A stretch of 64,000 nucleotides of DNA, taken from assembly GCF_016587435.1 (NCBI RefSeq), contig NZ_BNJJ01000004.1:186001-250000 (forward strand). The letters are read 5' to 3'. Below are positions 27,635 to 35,940 of this stretch, one piece after another. The DNA comes from Dictyobacter formicarum. GTDB lineage: Bacteria > Chloroflexota > Ktedonobacteria > Ktedonobacterales > Ktedonobacteraceae. The notes below the pieces were generated by a model. The model was not told the origin of the DNA, did no database searches, and saw nothing but the letters and a program-made list of their open reading frames with translations. Every line of letters starts with the position of its first letter. Positions within the stretch are counted from its first letter, which is position 1. Position numbers and translations under genes: made by a program.

Positions 27635-28348
27635 ATGAAAGTAGAGATCTGGTCCGATGTGGCCTGTCCCTGGTGTTATATTGGGAAACGCCGTTTTGAA
27701 GCAGCTCTGGCCGAGTTTAAGCATAAAGATCAGGTTGAGGTAATCTGGCGCAGTTATCAGCTCGATCCGTCGGCTCCACGCACATCCGATACGAAAATGA
27801 CAGATGTGCTGGCGCAGAAATATGGTGTGAGCGTGCAGCAGGCTGCGGCTATGAATGAGCGCGTGAGCACGCTGGCCGCTGAAGTGGGCCTTGATTATCA
27901 CATGGATGATATCCGCCATAGCAATACCTTTGACGCTCATCGCTTGATCCACCTGGCTGCCAGCCATAATGTACAGGATGCCGCGAAAGAGCGTTTGCTA
28001 AAGGCATATTTTACCGAGGGCGCCTCGATCGGTGACACGGAAACGCTGGTAAAGCTTGCTTCCGAAGTTGGCATCGATGCTGAAGAGGCGCGTTCAGTGC
28101 TGGCGGGAAATGCTTATACTGATGACGTGAAGGCTGACATTGAGCGCGCACGTATGTTTGGCATCGAGGGCGTCCCCTTCTTTGCGGTTGACGAGAAGTA
28201 TGGCATTTCAGGCGCACAACCAACCGAGGTTTTCAAACAGGCACTGGATCAGGCCTGGGCTGAGTCCCACCCCTTGATCAAAGTCAAAAGCGCGGACGCC
28301 GATAGCGGCTACTGCGAAGGCGATAACTGCGTTATCCCTCAACAATAA
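27635..28348 (+). CDS. DsbA family oxidoreductase, FrnE-like
   Basis: A 237-residue thioredoxin-fold enzyme of the DsbA/FrnE group. The N-terminal motif is WSDVACPWCYIGKRRFE, with active-site CPWC at residues 11-14 and the cis-Pro region GVPFFAVDEKYGISGAQP near residue 185. It lacks a signal peptide, so it acts in the cytoplasm as a disulfide isomerase or oxidoreductase. A C-terminal CEGDNC is an additional Cys pair. AAGGAGG precedes the ATG. Five palindromic operator copies immediately upstream indicate tight control by an unidentified regulator, perhaps thiol or redox responsive. Confidence 0.9.
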   Translation: MKVEIWSDVACPWCYIGKRRFEAALAEFKHKDQVEVIWRSYQLDPSAPRTSDTKMTDVLAQKYGVSVQQAAAMNERVSTLAAEVGLDYHMDDIRHSNTFDAHRLIHLAASHNVQDAAKERLLKAYFTEGASIGDTETLVKLASEVGIDAEEARSVLAGNAYTDDVKADIERARMFGIEGVPFFAVDEKYGISGAQPTEVFKQALDQAWAESHPLIKVKSADADSGYCEGDNCVIPQQ

Positions 28349-28400
28349 CACCAAAAACAAAAAAATCATTAAGAGCGCGTGTTTTATTCTCATCCCTGCC

Positions 28401-28534
28401 GGGATGCGATGGCTCGCCAGCCTGGGGGCGCTGACGCCCTTACAGGTATAGGTTTTTCAGGGGCTACGCCCCTGAGGCCCCTTGATGCCGCCCTGCGGGC
28501 GGCACGAGGAGAGGAGGAGTTGGGGGCACAGCCC
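28401..28534. repeat. Composite repeat cassette, left part
   Basis: This is one side of a cassette interrupted by the IS element; the rest is at 30063-30265. Read together without the IS and one target duplicate, it measures about 337 bases and matches the inverted-orientation copy at 40960-41301 (342 bases). It is GC-rich and made of nested short inverted repeats such as GCCGCCCTGCGGGCGGC. Confidence 0.8.
28523..28534. repeat. Target-site duplication, left
   Basis: GGGGCACAGCCC is repeated at 30051-30062 and directly flanks the IS ends. Confidence 0.8.
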
Positions 28535-30050
28535 CATAGGTGCGAACGTAAGCACAATAGTACTTGAACAACGAAAAAAAGAGGCCAAACACGGTCTTTC
28601 TCTGGTATCGTTACAAAAACCAAAACGTGACGAAGGAGAAAAACCATGTCAAGCCGACCCCATCATACGCAAAAATGTCTGACAGAGCAATCCCTGGGCC
28701 AGATGGATGATGCCCAATGGCAAGAGATCATTGCCCTTTTACCGCCGGACGTCAATGAGCAAGCCTTCATCCATCACGCTTTTACACGCGCCAATGGATT
28801 GCGGTGCCCAACCGATTTGCTGCGTGGCATTTTTGCCTATGTGTTTTGCCTGGGTTCTTTCCGTGAGGTCGGAACCTGGTCAGTGAGCACGGGACTCAGT
28901 ACCAATGGAGCCCGTTCGTGGGCCAAACGGACACGTCAATCCTCCAGTTGGTTGCTTGCGATCGTGCAAACGCTGTTGGTGTCCACTCAGCCAGAGGAGG
29001 TACTGGATCTGCCCAAGGACTTCACCGGACGAATCCGTCTGGTAGATGCCACCCATCTCCGCACCTGGAAACGCTCGGGAGAAAGTCGCCGTTTGCACTG
29101 CAGTTATGATCTGCTTGGCAAACGGTTAGACCAGGTTCTGTTGACGGATCACCATGTAGGCGAAGGGCTCAAACACTTCCATGGACATCGTGGAGACATC
29201 TTTGTCGGTGACAGTGCCTATTGTCGTCGCCAAGCGATCCTCGATCAACTGGATGAAGGGGTCGATGTCGTGACCCGTTTGCATTGGTCCACGATGCCGT
29301 TGCTTGAGGCCGACGGCCAGACGCCATTTGATCTCTCTGGCTGGCTGAGCCAATTGGAGCCAACCGGCAAGGGAGAAGCCAGCGTCGTGTTCCAGGTGCG
29401 GAAGCGTCAGCAGCCTATGCGCCTGCTGGCGGTTCATCTGAGCCCTGAGGCGGCCAAACGAGCGCACAGCAAGCGCAAGGCCAAGGCACGCAAGAATGGG
29501 AGCACCAACCAGGCATTGACGATCCAGATCGCTGATTGGTTGGTGGTGCTCACGTCTCTGCCCGCAGATCATTGGTCAGCAGAGCAGGTGCTGATGCTGT
29601 ATCGCACGCGCTGGCAGATAGAACTGCTCTTCAAGCGCATCAAGCAACTGGTGCGTTTGCACCGATTGCGCAGTGAACACTTCCAAAGCAATCAAGCGGT
29701 CTTGGCTGCCATGATGGTAGGCTGGATCTTACTGGAACAGCAAGTCAGCCAAGTGCGTCGTGCATTGCCAAGCAAGCCGACAAAGCACGCAGCCGGACCA
29801 GTGAGTACCTGGGCGATATGTGCTCTGCTCGCTCAAAGCCTACGCACAATGATCGTGGGCACTTGGACGTGGTCGCAGATTCGAGCGTCACTGTCACAGT
29901 TGCACCCTGTGCTGATGTATCATCCACAAAACCGCGTACATCAGGAATCAGAGACGGTCACGCAACTGGCCCAGACGCTGTATCTCTCATCCTTATGAGG
30001 TCTCTTTCGTTGATTCAATTGTTCATGTACTGCTTACGTTCGCACCTATG
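28535..30050 (+). mobile_element. IS4-family insertion sequence
   Basis: A 1516-bp element with perfect 20-bp terminal inverted repeats CATAGGTGCGAACGTAAGCA (28535-28554 and the complement of 30031-30050). It is flanked by a 12-bp direct repeat and contains one intact transposase gene. The 9-13-bp target duplication fits the IS4 family. Perfect ends, an intact gene and an intact duplication suggest recent insertion. Confidence 0.92.
28646..29998 (+). CDS. IS4-family DDE transposase
   Basis: A 450-residue transposase. The first catalytic Asp is in RLVDATHLRTW, the second in VGDSAYCRRQ, and Glu in YRTRWQIELLFKRIK. The last matches the IS4 signature Y-x2-R-x3-E-x6-K exactly. AAGGAG precedes the ATG. 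The gene is uninterrupted. Confidence 0.95.
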   Translation: MSSRPHHTQKCLTEQSLGQMDDAQWQEIIALLPPDVNEQAFIHHAFTRANGLRCPTDLLRGIFAYVFCLGSFREVGTWSVSTGLSTNGARSWAKRTRQSSSWLLAIVQTLLVSTQPEEVLDLPKDFTGRIRLVDATHLRTWKRSGESRRLHCSYDLLGKRLDQVLLTDHHVGEGLKHFHGHRGDIFVGDSAYCRRQAILDQLDEGVDVVTRLHWSTMPLLEADGQTPFDLSGWLSQLEPTGKGEASVVFQVRKRQQPMRLLAVHLSPEAAKRAHSKRKAKARKNGSTNQALTIQIADWLVVLTSLPADHWSAEQVLMLYRTRWQIELLFKRIKQLVRLHRLRSEHFQSNQAVLAAMMVGWILLEQQVSQVRRALPSKPTKHAAGPVSTWAICALLAQSLRTMIVGTWTWSQIRASLSQLHPVLMYHPQNRVHQESETVTQLAQTLYLSSL

Positions 30051-30062
30051 GGGGCACAGCCC

Positions 30063-30265
30063 CCACCCCCCCAGTCAAGGGGCTGACCGCCCCTTGCATC
30101 CCTGCTTGCCTGGCGCGAATCCAAAAAACCTATACCTGTAAGGCGCGGACGCCCCAATCTCTTTTTTATGTGTTAATGCAAAAAATGCGCAGTGCGCATT
30201 TTTTGCATTAACACATAAAAAACCTTTTGAGCGCCGAAGGCGCGTAGCGTCAGGGGCCGAAGGCA
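30063..30265. repeat. Composite repeat cassette, right part
   Basis: This continues the cassette split by the IS. It includes the 61-bp palindrome at 30162-30222 and the conserved head GCGCCGAAGGCGCGTAGCGTC (on the complement) at its outer end. Confidence 0.8.
30162..30222. repeat. Long palindrome, family 2
   Basis: A perfect 30-bp stem (30162-30191 with 30193-30222) is centred on one base and bordered by T6 and A6. The same head sequence as at 35465, 40960 and 55955 lies beside it, in inverted orientation. Confidence 0.85.
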
Positions 30266-30319
30266 CAAAAGTATGCTTTCCCAACACGCTCTATTCATGA
30301 GTATGCAAAAAGGCCAGTC

Positions 30320-30359
30320 AAAAAGGCCAGTGCTGAATTTACTTCACGCTGGCCTTTTT
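30320..30359 (-). terminator. Terminator of the second sugar ABC operon
   Basis: AAAAAGGCCAG (30320-30330) and CTGGCCTTTTT (30349-30359) form an 11-bp stem with a terminal T-run on the minus strand, 25 bases after the permease stop. A partial duplicate of one arm lies at 30307-30318. Confidence 0.85.
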
Positions 30360-30383
30360 GTTCACCCGGTTGTTATGTTCTGA

Positions 30384-31289
30384 CTAGCCCTTAACACCTG
30401 TCAATGTGATGCCCTGAATAAAGGTTTTCTGGGCAAAAAAGAATAGCACAATCACAGGAATTAACATGACGGTACTGGCCGCCATTAAGGCGCCGAACTC
30501 AGTACTGTACTGTCCCTGGAAGAAAGAGAGGCCCAGGGAGACAGTGTAGCGCTGAGAGTCGCTGAGATAGATCAGGGGTCCCAGGAAATCGCTCCACGAT
30601 CCCAGGAATTGGAAGAGCGCAACTGTGGCGAGGGCTGGTTTGGATAGTGGCAGGATCAGCTGCCAGTAGATGGCCAGCTCGTTAGCTCCATCGATGCGCG
30701 CCGCTTCGGACAATTCTTTGGGAATCGTCATGAAGAACTGCCGCAGCAGGAAGATGTAGATGGGTATGCCGCAATAGGTGGGGATGATCAATGGTAGGTA
30801 GGTATTAACCCATCCCCAGGCTTTGAACAACGTGAAGAGGGGTACCATCGTGACGTAAAAAGGAATCATGGTGGTAGCCAGGATGGTGATAAACAGCGGT
30901 GTGCGCAATGGCCAGTCGATCCTTGATAGTCCATAGGCCACAAATGAGCAGGAGAAGACTGCTCCGATAACGGCGAACAGACAGATGACTAATGTATTGA
31001 GCACATAAGATCCGAAAGGAACCGCCTGTAGTCCATAGATATAGTGTTCCAGCGTCACTGGATCAGGAAACCAGACAATCGGGAAGGCGCTCAGTTGCGC
31101 GTTGATCTTTAATGATCCGGTCACCATCCAGAAAAACGGGATGATGAAGAGAATGCTCAGCACAATCAAAGCGATGTGCGCCAGCATCTGTGTTCTTGGC
31201 TTAGCCTTGAGGTTGGATTCATCGCGCTGTGCCGTGGCTGGTCTGATAACTTCTAAATCTTCTGAATAGAGATTTTCTTGTACGGCCAT
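30384..31289 (-). CDS. Sugar ABC transporter permease, MalG type (second system)
   Basis: A 301-residue CUT1-type inner-membrane permease. The first 40 residues are soluble, then six helices follow, beginning LAHIALIVLSILFIIPFFWMV. The EAA loop reads ELSEAARIDGANELAIYWQLI. It lies three bases from the upstream MalF-type gene, so the pair is coupled. The system lacks an ATPase gene, as does the first system at 3-6 kb. Confidence 0.95.
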   Translation of the reverse strand: MAVQENLYSEDLEVIRPATAQRDESNLKAKPRTQMLAHIALIVLSILFIIPFFWMVTGSLKINAQLSAFPIVWFPDPVTLEHYIYGLQAVPFGSYVLNTLVICLFAVIGAVFSCSFVAYGLSRIDWPLRTPLFITILATTMIPFYVTMVPLFTLFKAWGWVNTYLPLIIPTYCGIPIYIFLLRQFFMTIPKELSEAARIDGANELAIYWQLILPLSKPALATVALFQFLGSWSDFLGPLIYLSDSQRYTVSLGLSFFQGQYSTEFGALMAASTVMLIPVIVLFFFAQKTFIQGITLTGVKG

Positions 31290-31292
31290 GAT

Positions 31293-32219
31293 TTATGCTC
31301 CTCCATAATAGACACGCCTGGCAACTACTCGGAAGGTAATTGCTGTACAGATTAAAATGATGATGAAGAGGACCCAGCCCATCGCGTTGGCATAGCCGAC
31401 CTTAAAATAGCGGAAGGCATTCTGATAGAGGTACAGTGCCGCGATAAGGGTGGAGCCTGCCGGATCACCATTGCCGTTGGTGAGCACAAAGACCGGCGAG
31501 AAGTATTGAAAACCAGCGATCAAGCCTGTGATCAGCGCAAAGAACAGATGCGGACTCAGAAATGGTAGCGTAACATGGCGGAAGCGATTCCAGGCGGTGG
31601 CCCCATCGACCTGCGCTGCATCCTGTAAATCGCGTGGTACATCCTGCAATCCAGCCAGCAGAATGATCATCAGGTTTCCAACGCCCCACAGGCTGAGAAT
31701 GATCAGGGTTGGTTTGGCCCAATCGGGACTGGACAGCCAGCCAGGTCCGGTAATACCGAATAGCTGCAAGATGTTGTTGAGGATACCATACTGAGGGTTA
31801 AATACATAGCCAAAAACGACGGCGGAGGCCACGATCGGCACAATACTTGGCAGGTAAAAGATTGTGCGATAAACGGCGATGCCTTTCGTTCTGACATTGA
31901 GTAATAGCGCCAGCGTAAGCGCAACAAGGATGCCCAGCGGCACCGAAAAAATGAGGATGTAGACAGTGTTGTAGAGTGAATTCCACCAGTTGTCATCACT
32001 AAAAAGATCGATATAGTTAGTCAGACCAATAAACTTAAATGGCCCGAACATCGAGTACGAGGTGAAACTATAATAAAAGGACATGATCAACGGATAAGCA
32101 GTAAATAAAAGGAGGCCGATAATGGCCGGTGAGGTAAAGAAGAGACCCCACAGGAAATTTCGGCGCTTTTGGGGACTCCATTTTCTTTTCTGGACACTCT
32201 GCACATGTATTGTAGACAC
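31293..32219 (-). CDS. Sugar ABC transporter permease, MalF type (second system)
   Basis: A 308-residue CUT1-type permease with six helices. The EAA loop is modified to DLQDAAQVDGATAWNRFRHV, with the first Glu replaced by Asp. It follows the binding-protein gene in the same operon and is preceded by AGGAGG-type spacing (about 40 bases between genes). Substrate specificity resides in the binding protein and cannot be predicted. Confidence 0.95.
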   Translation of the reverse strand: MSTIHVQSVQKRKWSPQKRRNFLWGLFFTSPAIIGLLLFTAYPLIMSFYYSFTSYSMFGPFKFIGLTNYIDLFSDDNWWNSLYNTVYILIFSVPLGILVALTLALLLNVRTKGIAVYRTIFYLPSIVPIVASAVVFGYVFNPQYGILNNILQLFGITGPGWLSSPDWAKPTLIILSLWGVGNLMIILLAGLQDVPRDLQDAAQVDGATAWNRFRHVTLPFLSPHLFFALITGLIAGFQYFSPVFVLTNGNGDPAGSTLIAALYLYQNAFRYFKVGYANAMGWVLFIIILICTAITFRVVARRVYYGGA

Positions 32220-32260
32220 CAGAACCTCCTTGTTGTGCTATATCTGTGCATCGTTACGGG

Positions 32261-33664
32261 CTACAGGCCATGCTCGCGGTTGAAATCATCCCACTCTTTT
32301 GTCGTGCGTTTTTTGACTTCCCTGAGGGCCTCTAAGGGGGTCATCTTGCCATATACGGCCTCTCCAACCAGGTCGTTGAGGATTCCAGCATAGAATGATC
32401 CAACCGGAATCGCGGGCCGGGAATGTTTGGCATTGATAAGAGTAGTATAGAATGGAGCCATTACTGGGTCATTCTTGATTTCTTGTAGCACCGGAGCTTT
32501 GTTATAGCCAGGTGGGAAGCCAACCGTGTCCCATTGGGCTTTTGTACCTTCATCGCTGATGCTTACCCACTTAATGAATTCCCAGGCCGCATCGGGATTT
32601 TTCGCACCGGTGGGGATAAATAAGCTCCATCCACCCAGCCAGCCTCCTGCGCCTGGCTGCGTGGCTCCTGGTCCCTGAGATGGCAAGAGCCCGGCACCGA
32701 TCTTCATGTTAGGGAGGGCTTTCACGATGTCGCGATAATTGGTAGCCACCAGGGGGGCCATCCCCACATTGCCAGTCGAGAATGGATGTAATTGCAGGTT
32801 AGGTGGACTGACCGCTACATGGTCAGCGCCCCCAACGCTTTTGGCATACTGCACGATCCATTCCAGCGCCTTCACAATGTACTCATTATCGGGTGTTACC
32901 ATCTGCTTCTCGCGATCGTAGAACTCGCCACCAAAGGCCCAGCCCCAGGTAAACAGGGAATTGCTGGCCCCATAATTATCCCAGGGTATCATGCCGATGC
33001 GGGAAATATTACCATTGGTGGTCTTATTGATCTTCTTTGAGAATTCATTAACCTCATCAATGGTTTGTGGGCCTTTGTCGGGATCAAGCCCGACCTCTTC
33101 AAAAACCTGCTTGTTCCAGAAGAAAGGGAAATTAGCGTCGGCATCCCATTGTACCTGCCAGACCTTCCCTTGCCAGTTCATATCGTTCCAGGCGGCGGGC
33201 CAGAAATCATCTCCAGTTATGCCTGCTGCCTTGATATAGGGGGTCAGGTCGGTCATTACGCCCAGGGCGGCCCATTGCGGGGTACTGAACGGGGTTAATT
33301 GTGCCAGGTCGGGTGGATTTCCACCGGCGATGGCTGTTAGCAGCTTGGGATTATCACCGCCGCCACCACCACCGGCGGGCGCGTAGGTGATTTTGATGCC
33401 GATCTCAGATTGGGCCTCCTCGAACTTGCGTGCCAGGTTGACCCAATGATCGTTGTCAACGCCACCGAACACATTATAGAGTTCGATAACCGTTTTTCGT
33501 CCCTGCGCAGCCTCTTTACCTTGCGCAGATAGAGTGGGTGAGGGCGCTCCCATGATGACGCCACAGCCCGAGAGCGTGAGGGCGGTCGTCCCCAACCCTA
33601 TTGTTTTTAAGGCCGTACGGCGGCTGAGCCGACGTGCCAAATTGCGCTGAAGATTGTTGGTCAA
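32261..33664 (-). CDS. Sugar ABC transporter solute-binding lipoprotein (second system)
   Basis: A 467-residue binding protein. The N-terminus carries a twin-arginine motif LSRRTALK, a hydrophobic segment and a lipobox LTLSGC, which implies Tat export and lipid anchoring. A glycine run (GGGGGG, about residue 98) is unusual for the family and may be a flexible insertion. The start is TTG at 33664, six bases after AAAGGAG; TTG 33691 is also in frame. It is the first gene of the operon. Confidence 0.92.
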   Translation of the reverse strand: MTNNLQRNLARRLSRRTALKTIGLGTTALTLSGCGVIMGAPSPTLSAQGKEAAQGRKTVIELYNVFGGVDNDHWVNLARKFEEAQSEIGIKITYAPAGGGGGGDNPKLLTAIAGGNPPDLAQLTPFSTPQWAALGVMTDLTPYIKAAGITGDDFWPAAWNDMNWQGKVWQVQWDADANFPFFWNKQVFEEVGLDPDKGPQTIDEVNEFSKKINKTTNGNISRIGMIPWDNYGASNSLFTWGWAFGGEFYDREKQMVTPDNEYIVKALEWIVQYAKSVGGADHVAVSPPNLQLHPFSTGNVGMAPLVATNYRDIVKALPNMKIGAGLLPSQGPGATQPGAGGWLGGWSLFIPTGAKNPDAAWEFIKWVSISDEGTKAQWDTVGFPPGYNKAPVLQEIKNDPVMAPFYTTLINAKHSRPAIPVGSFYAGILNDLVGEAVYGKMTPLEALREVKKRTTKEWDDFNREHGL

Positions 33665-34085
33665 TGCCTTCTCCTTTGAGGTAACAGACAAACTCTCTTA
33701 GCCAGGCAACCGGGTTACATATAATATGACGATCTTGAGCATATGGTTTTAACATATTTCTTAAGCAATTTCTTTGATTTTACAAAAGTTTCATTTTACT
33801 ATCATATTTGTTGTATAAATTCCTATAAACAGAACATAATCATAATTAATAGAAATCTAGATAAAACCAAATGAAATTTACAGGCAATTTTCAGCTCTCC
33901 TCCCTGCCCTCGAGCAGGGAGGAGAGCTGAAAATTGCCTGTAAATTGTATGACCCTTGACAGCGCAATGGTTATCATATATGTTATGCTTGTGGCGTGAA
34001 AAATGATCTGAAAATGTCTTGTACAGCTTATTTCTTTTTTTGTCGCTGATGAGATAACCATCATAAAAGCGGAGGTTTCAGAATC
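33665..34085. other. Divergent intergenic region
   Basis: About 420 bases without a gene separate the second sugar transporter operon (minus) from a small repeat protein (plus). The sequence is AT-rich with a 33-bp perfect inverted repeat at 33875-33946. I see no recognisable LacI-type operator. Confidence 0.5.
33875..33946. repeat. 33-bp perfect inverted repeat
   Basis: Arms at 33875-33907 and 33914-33946 are perfectly complementary, with loop CCTCGA. The arms start AT-rich and become CTC/GAG-rich near the loop. It lies between divergent genes, so termination is not the obvious role. Confidence 0.9.
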
Positions 34086-34433
34086 ATGCCAGAGGAAGTG
34101 AACAGAGCGCCAGATGCAAATGAGCAGCCGCAGAATCCAGAGCAGTTTCAGGCGGCCCGCGATACAGCTGAACAGCAGCCGCAGAATCCAGAGCATCTTC
34201 AGGCGGCCCGCGATACAGCTGAACAGAAGATTCGTCAAGCGATCGACCAGTATGCATCCAAGATTCCCGGTGGCGAGCAGTTTGCCAGCCAGGCCAAGGA
34301 AGCCGCGGCGGGAGTGCTGAATACGCTGGAGAGAGGGGCGGGGAACCGATTGGGTGGTGTTGTAAATAGCGCCAGTGGTTTTCTCGGAGGGTTGTTTGGG
34401 AAGCGCAAAAAGGAGGAACCTCCTCCCAGTTAG
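34086..34433 (+). CDS. Small repeat-containing hypothetical protein
   Basis: A 115-residue soluble protein. Residues 14-47 are two tandem copies of a 17-residue unit (QPQNPEQFQAARDTAEQ and QPQNPEHLQAARDTAEQ) encoded by a near-perfect 51-bp tandem DNA repeat. The rest is helical with a Gly-rich segment and a basic tail GKRKKEEPPPS. No Shine-Dalgarno other than GCGGAGG upstream. I recognise no domain. Copy number could vary between strains. Confidence 0.7.
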   Translation: MPEEVNRAPDANEQPQNPEQFQAARDTAEQQPQNPEHLQAARDTAEQKIRQAIDQYASKIPGGEQFASQAKEAAAGVLNTLERGAGNRLGGVVNSASGFLGGLFGKRKKEEPPPS

Positions 34434-34538
34434 TTGCAGGCACTTTGTTGCGCAAGCTGTTGTAATATAGGCTGGCATTCCGGCGGTTGGGTGCAACACA
34501 CTCGCTGCTGGAATGCTTGTTTTTTGCGCTGCTCTCTA

Positions 34539-35291
34539 TCAGGATTCCAGGCTGGCCAGGACCAGCAGCAACTGCCTGACCGCTTCAGCATTTTCGCTGG
34601 CCTGCTGGCTTCCGGTCCCAATTCCAAACTCAGCACATGCCTCGTTAAGATCATAGATCTTATATTCACGCTCCGAAACTTTTTCTCCGGCATATACTGC
34701 ATATTTGGCCATCATGCAGTGCGAGACAATGGCTGGTAGAGCCAGTTGGTAACGCGCCGCAGCCTGGCGTAAGCTACGTAGATAGAAGGCCGCATTATAA
34801 ATAATCAGCTCATTTTGAATCAATAGCGGATAGATCTGAGGCCAGATGTCTGGAAAGGTCGGCGCCTGCGCCAACATGTTGGTGGCGATCCCTTGCTGAT
34901 TTCCATCCATAGCTGTTATAGGTTGACTCGGCTTGATGAGTGAATTAAAGACCATCTGTCCATAAATATCTACGATGGCCAGTTCAATGATTTCATCGCT
35001 GCCTGTGATATTAAGCGTTTTGCTGGCAAGAATCAGAGGGCGGCGCCTGATAATTTGTTGCGCCCATCGTAGTACCGCTGGTCGTTCGACGGCATTGACT
35101 GGCTGTACTGGCGGAGGAGGAGGAAGCGGTTGTGCTTTTCTGTTGCGTATTGCCTGAATAGCTTTTTCTGGCGTGGTCGTTTTGCCCTGTGGATCTTTTA
35201 AAATCCACTGATTATTTTCTTTTGCCCAACGATAGCCATGGCGTTTGAGCGTCGCATTCTGTTGGGTTCTTTCCTCATTATCCAGCGCCAT
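34539..35291 (-). CDS. Degenerate DEDD-exonuclease-fold protein
   Basis: A 250-residue soluble protein. Residues 1-60 contain a small basic domain (WAKENNQWILKDPQGKTTTPEKAIQAI) and a poly-Pro linker. Residues 75-245 follow the order of a DnaQ-type exonuclease: SDEIIELAIVDIYGQMVFNSLIKPSQPI, QQGIATNMLAQAPTFPDIWP and IIYNAAFYLRSLRQ. The catalytic acids seem lost. The usual DxE before TTG is TLNITG here, FD in the NAxFD motif is FY, and the C-terminal HD is EN. It may bind nucleic acid without cutting. The assignment is by motif order only. Confidence 0.6.
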   Translation of the reverse strand: MALDNEERTQQNATLKRHGYRWAKENNQWILKDPQGKTTTPEKAIQAIRNRKAQPLPPPPPVQPVNAVERPAVLRWAQQIIRRRPLILASKTLNITGSDEIIELAIVDIYGQMVFNSLIKPSQPITAMDGNQQGIATNMLAQAPTFPDIWPQIYPLLIQNELIIYNAAFYLRSLRQAAARYQLALPAIVSHCMMAKYAVYAGEKVSEREYKIYDLNEACAEFGIGTGSQQASENAEAVRQLLLVLASLES

Positions 35292-35464
35292 TTTACTCTC
35301 CTCCTCTCAAGCAATCGATGATCTAGGTGAAATATACCATACTCTTCTTTTCAGGGCAATAAACAGAAATTCCGTGAAAACGCTACTTGTCCGCATCGAT
35401 AGCGTTATTTATGTTCTGGCTCAGCGTCTCTATTAAGAGAGTGTCTGAAAGCCATATGTTTCGC

Positions 35465-35563
35465 GCCTTCGGCTCCTGACGCTACGCGCTTACAGCGCTC
35501 AAAAAGTCTTTTATATGTTGGTGCAGCAGTCGCGCTTTGCGCGACTGCTGCACCAACATATAA
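35465..35563. repeat. Family 2 repeat: head plus 25-bp palindrome
   Basis: The head (35463-35504, containing CCTGACGCTACGCGC) is followed by a perfect 25-bp stem (35511-35535 with 35539-35563, loop TTT). Confidence 0.82.
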
Positions 35564-35594
35564 CAGCGTGTCTGATTCCCACGCCTATCGTGGT

Positions 35595-35690
35595 CTCTTT
35601 GCCTCACGCTACGCTCCTGCGGAGCTCAAAAGAGGTTTTTATGTTGGTGCAAAATGCGCGCACAGCGCGCGTTTTGCACCAACATAAAAA
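35595..35690. repeat. Family 2 repeat: second copy
   Basis: A shortened head (35600-35630, CTCACGCTACGCTCC) precedes a long stem at 35636-35690 (one G-T pair) with T5/A5 ends. It lies in the same orientation as the previous copy. Confidence 0.8.
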
Positions 35691-35940
35691 AGAGATTGGG
35701 GACGCCTGCGTTCCCCAGGCCCAGGGACGCTCTAAAAGGGCTCGGGCGCGTATGCGCCCGCCCGTATGGGGGCGCTTTACTTTCCAGCGTCATGGACTTC
35801 AAATACTTTCCAAGTAGATGTATATAAATACATTTTCTGTGAAGGATGCACAGCATTCATTTATGGATAGATTTCACTCTGCTACGGGTCAAATTGTATG
35901 ATAATGCTATGACTTCATTGGATAGAGGAATATAAAGTAG

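Larger units (their letters stand above)
35292..35940. other. Repeat-rich intergenic region
   Basis: No credible gene lies in 649 bases. Frames such as 35515-35817 run through palindromes and are spurious. It contains two head-plus-palindrome repeats (family 2) and a GC-rich stretch at 35695-35790 with nested inverted repeats such as GGGCGCGTATGCGCCC. Confidence 0.6.

Noticed and set aside
27425..27967. 180-codon minus-strand frame over the operator array and DsbA gene
   Set aside because: It is antisense to the DsbA-like gene and runs through the repeats. There is no start signal and no recognisable domain.
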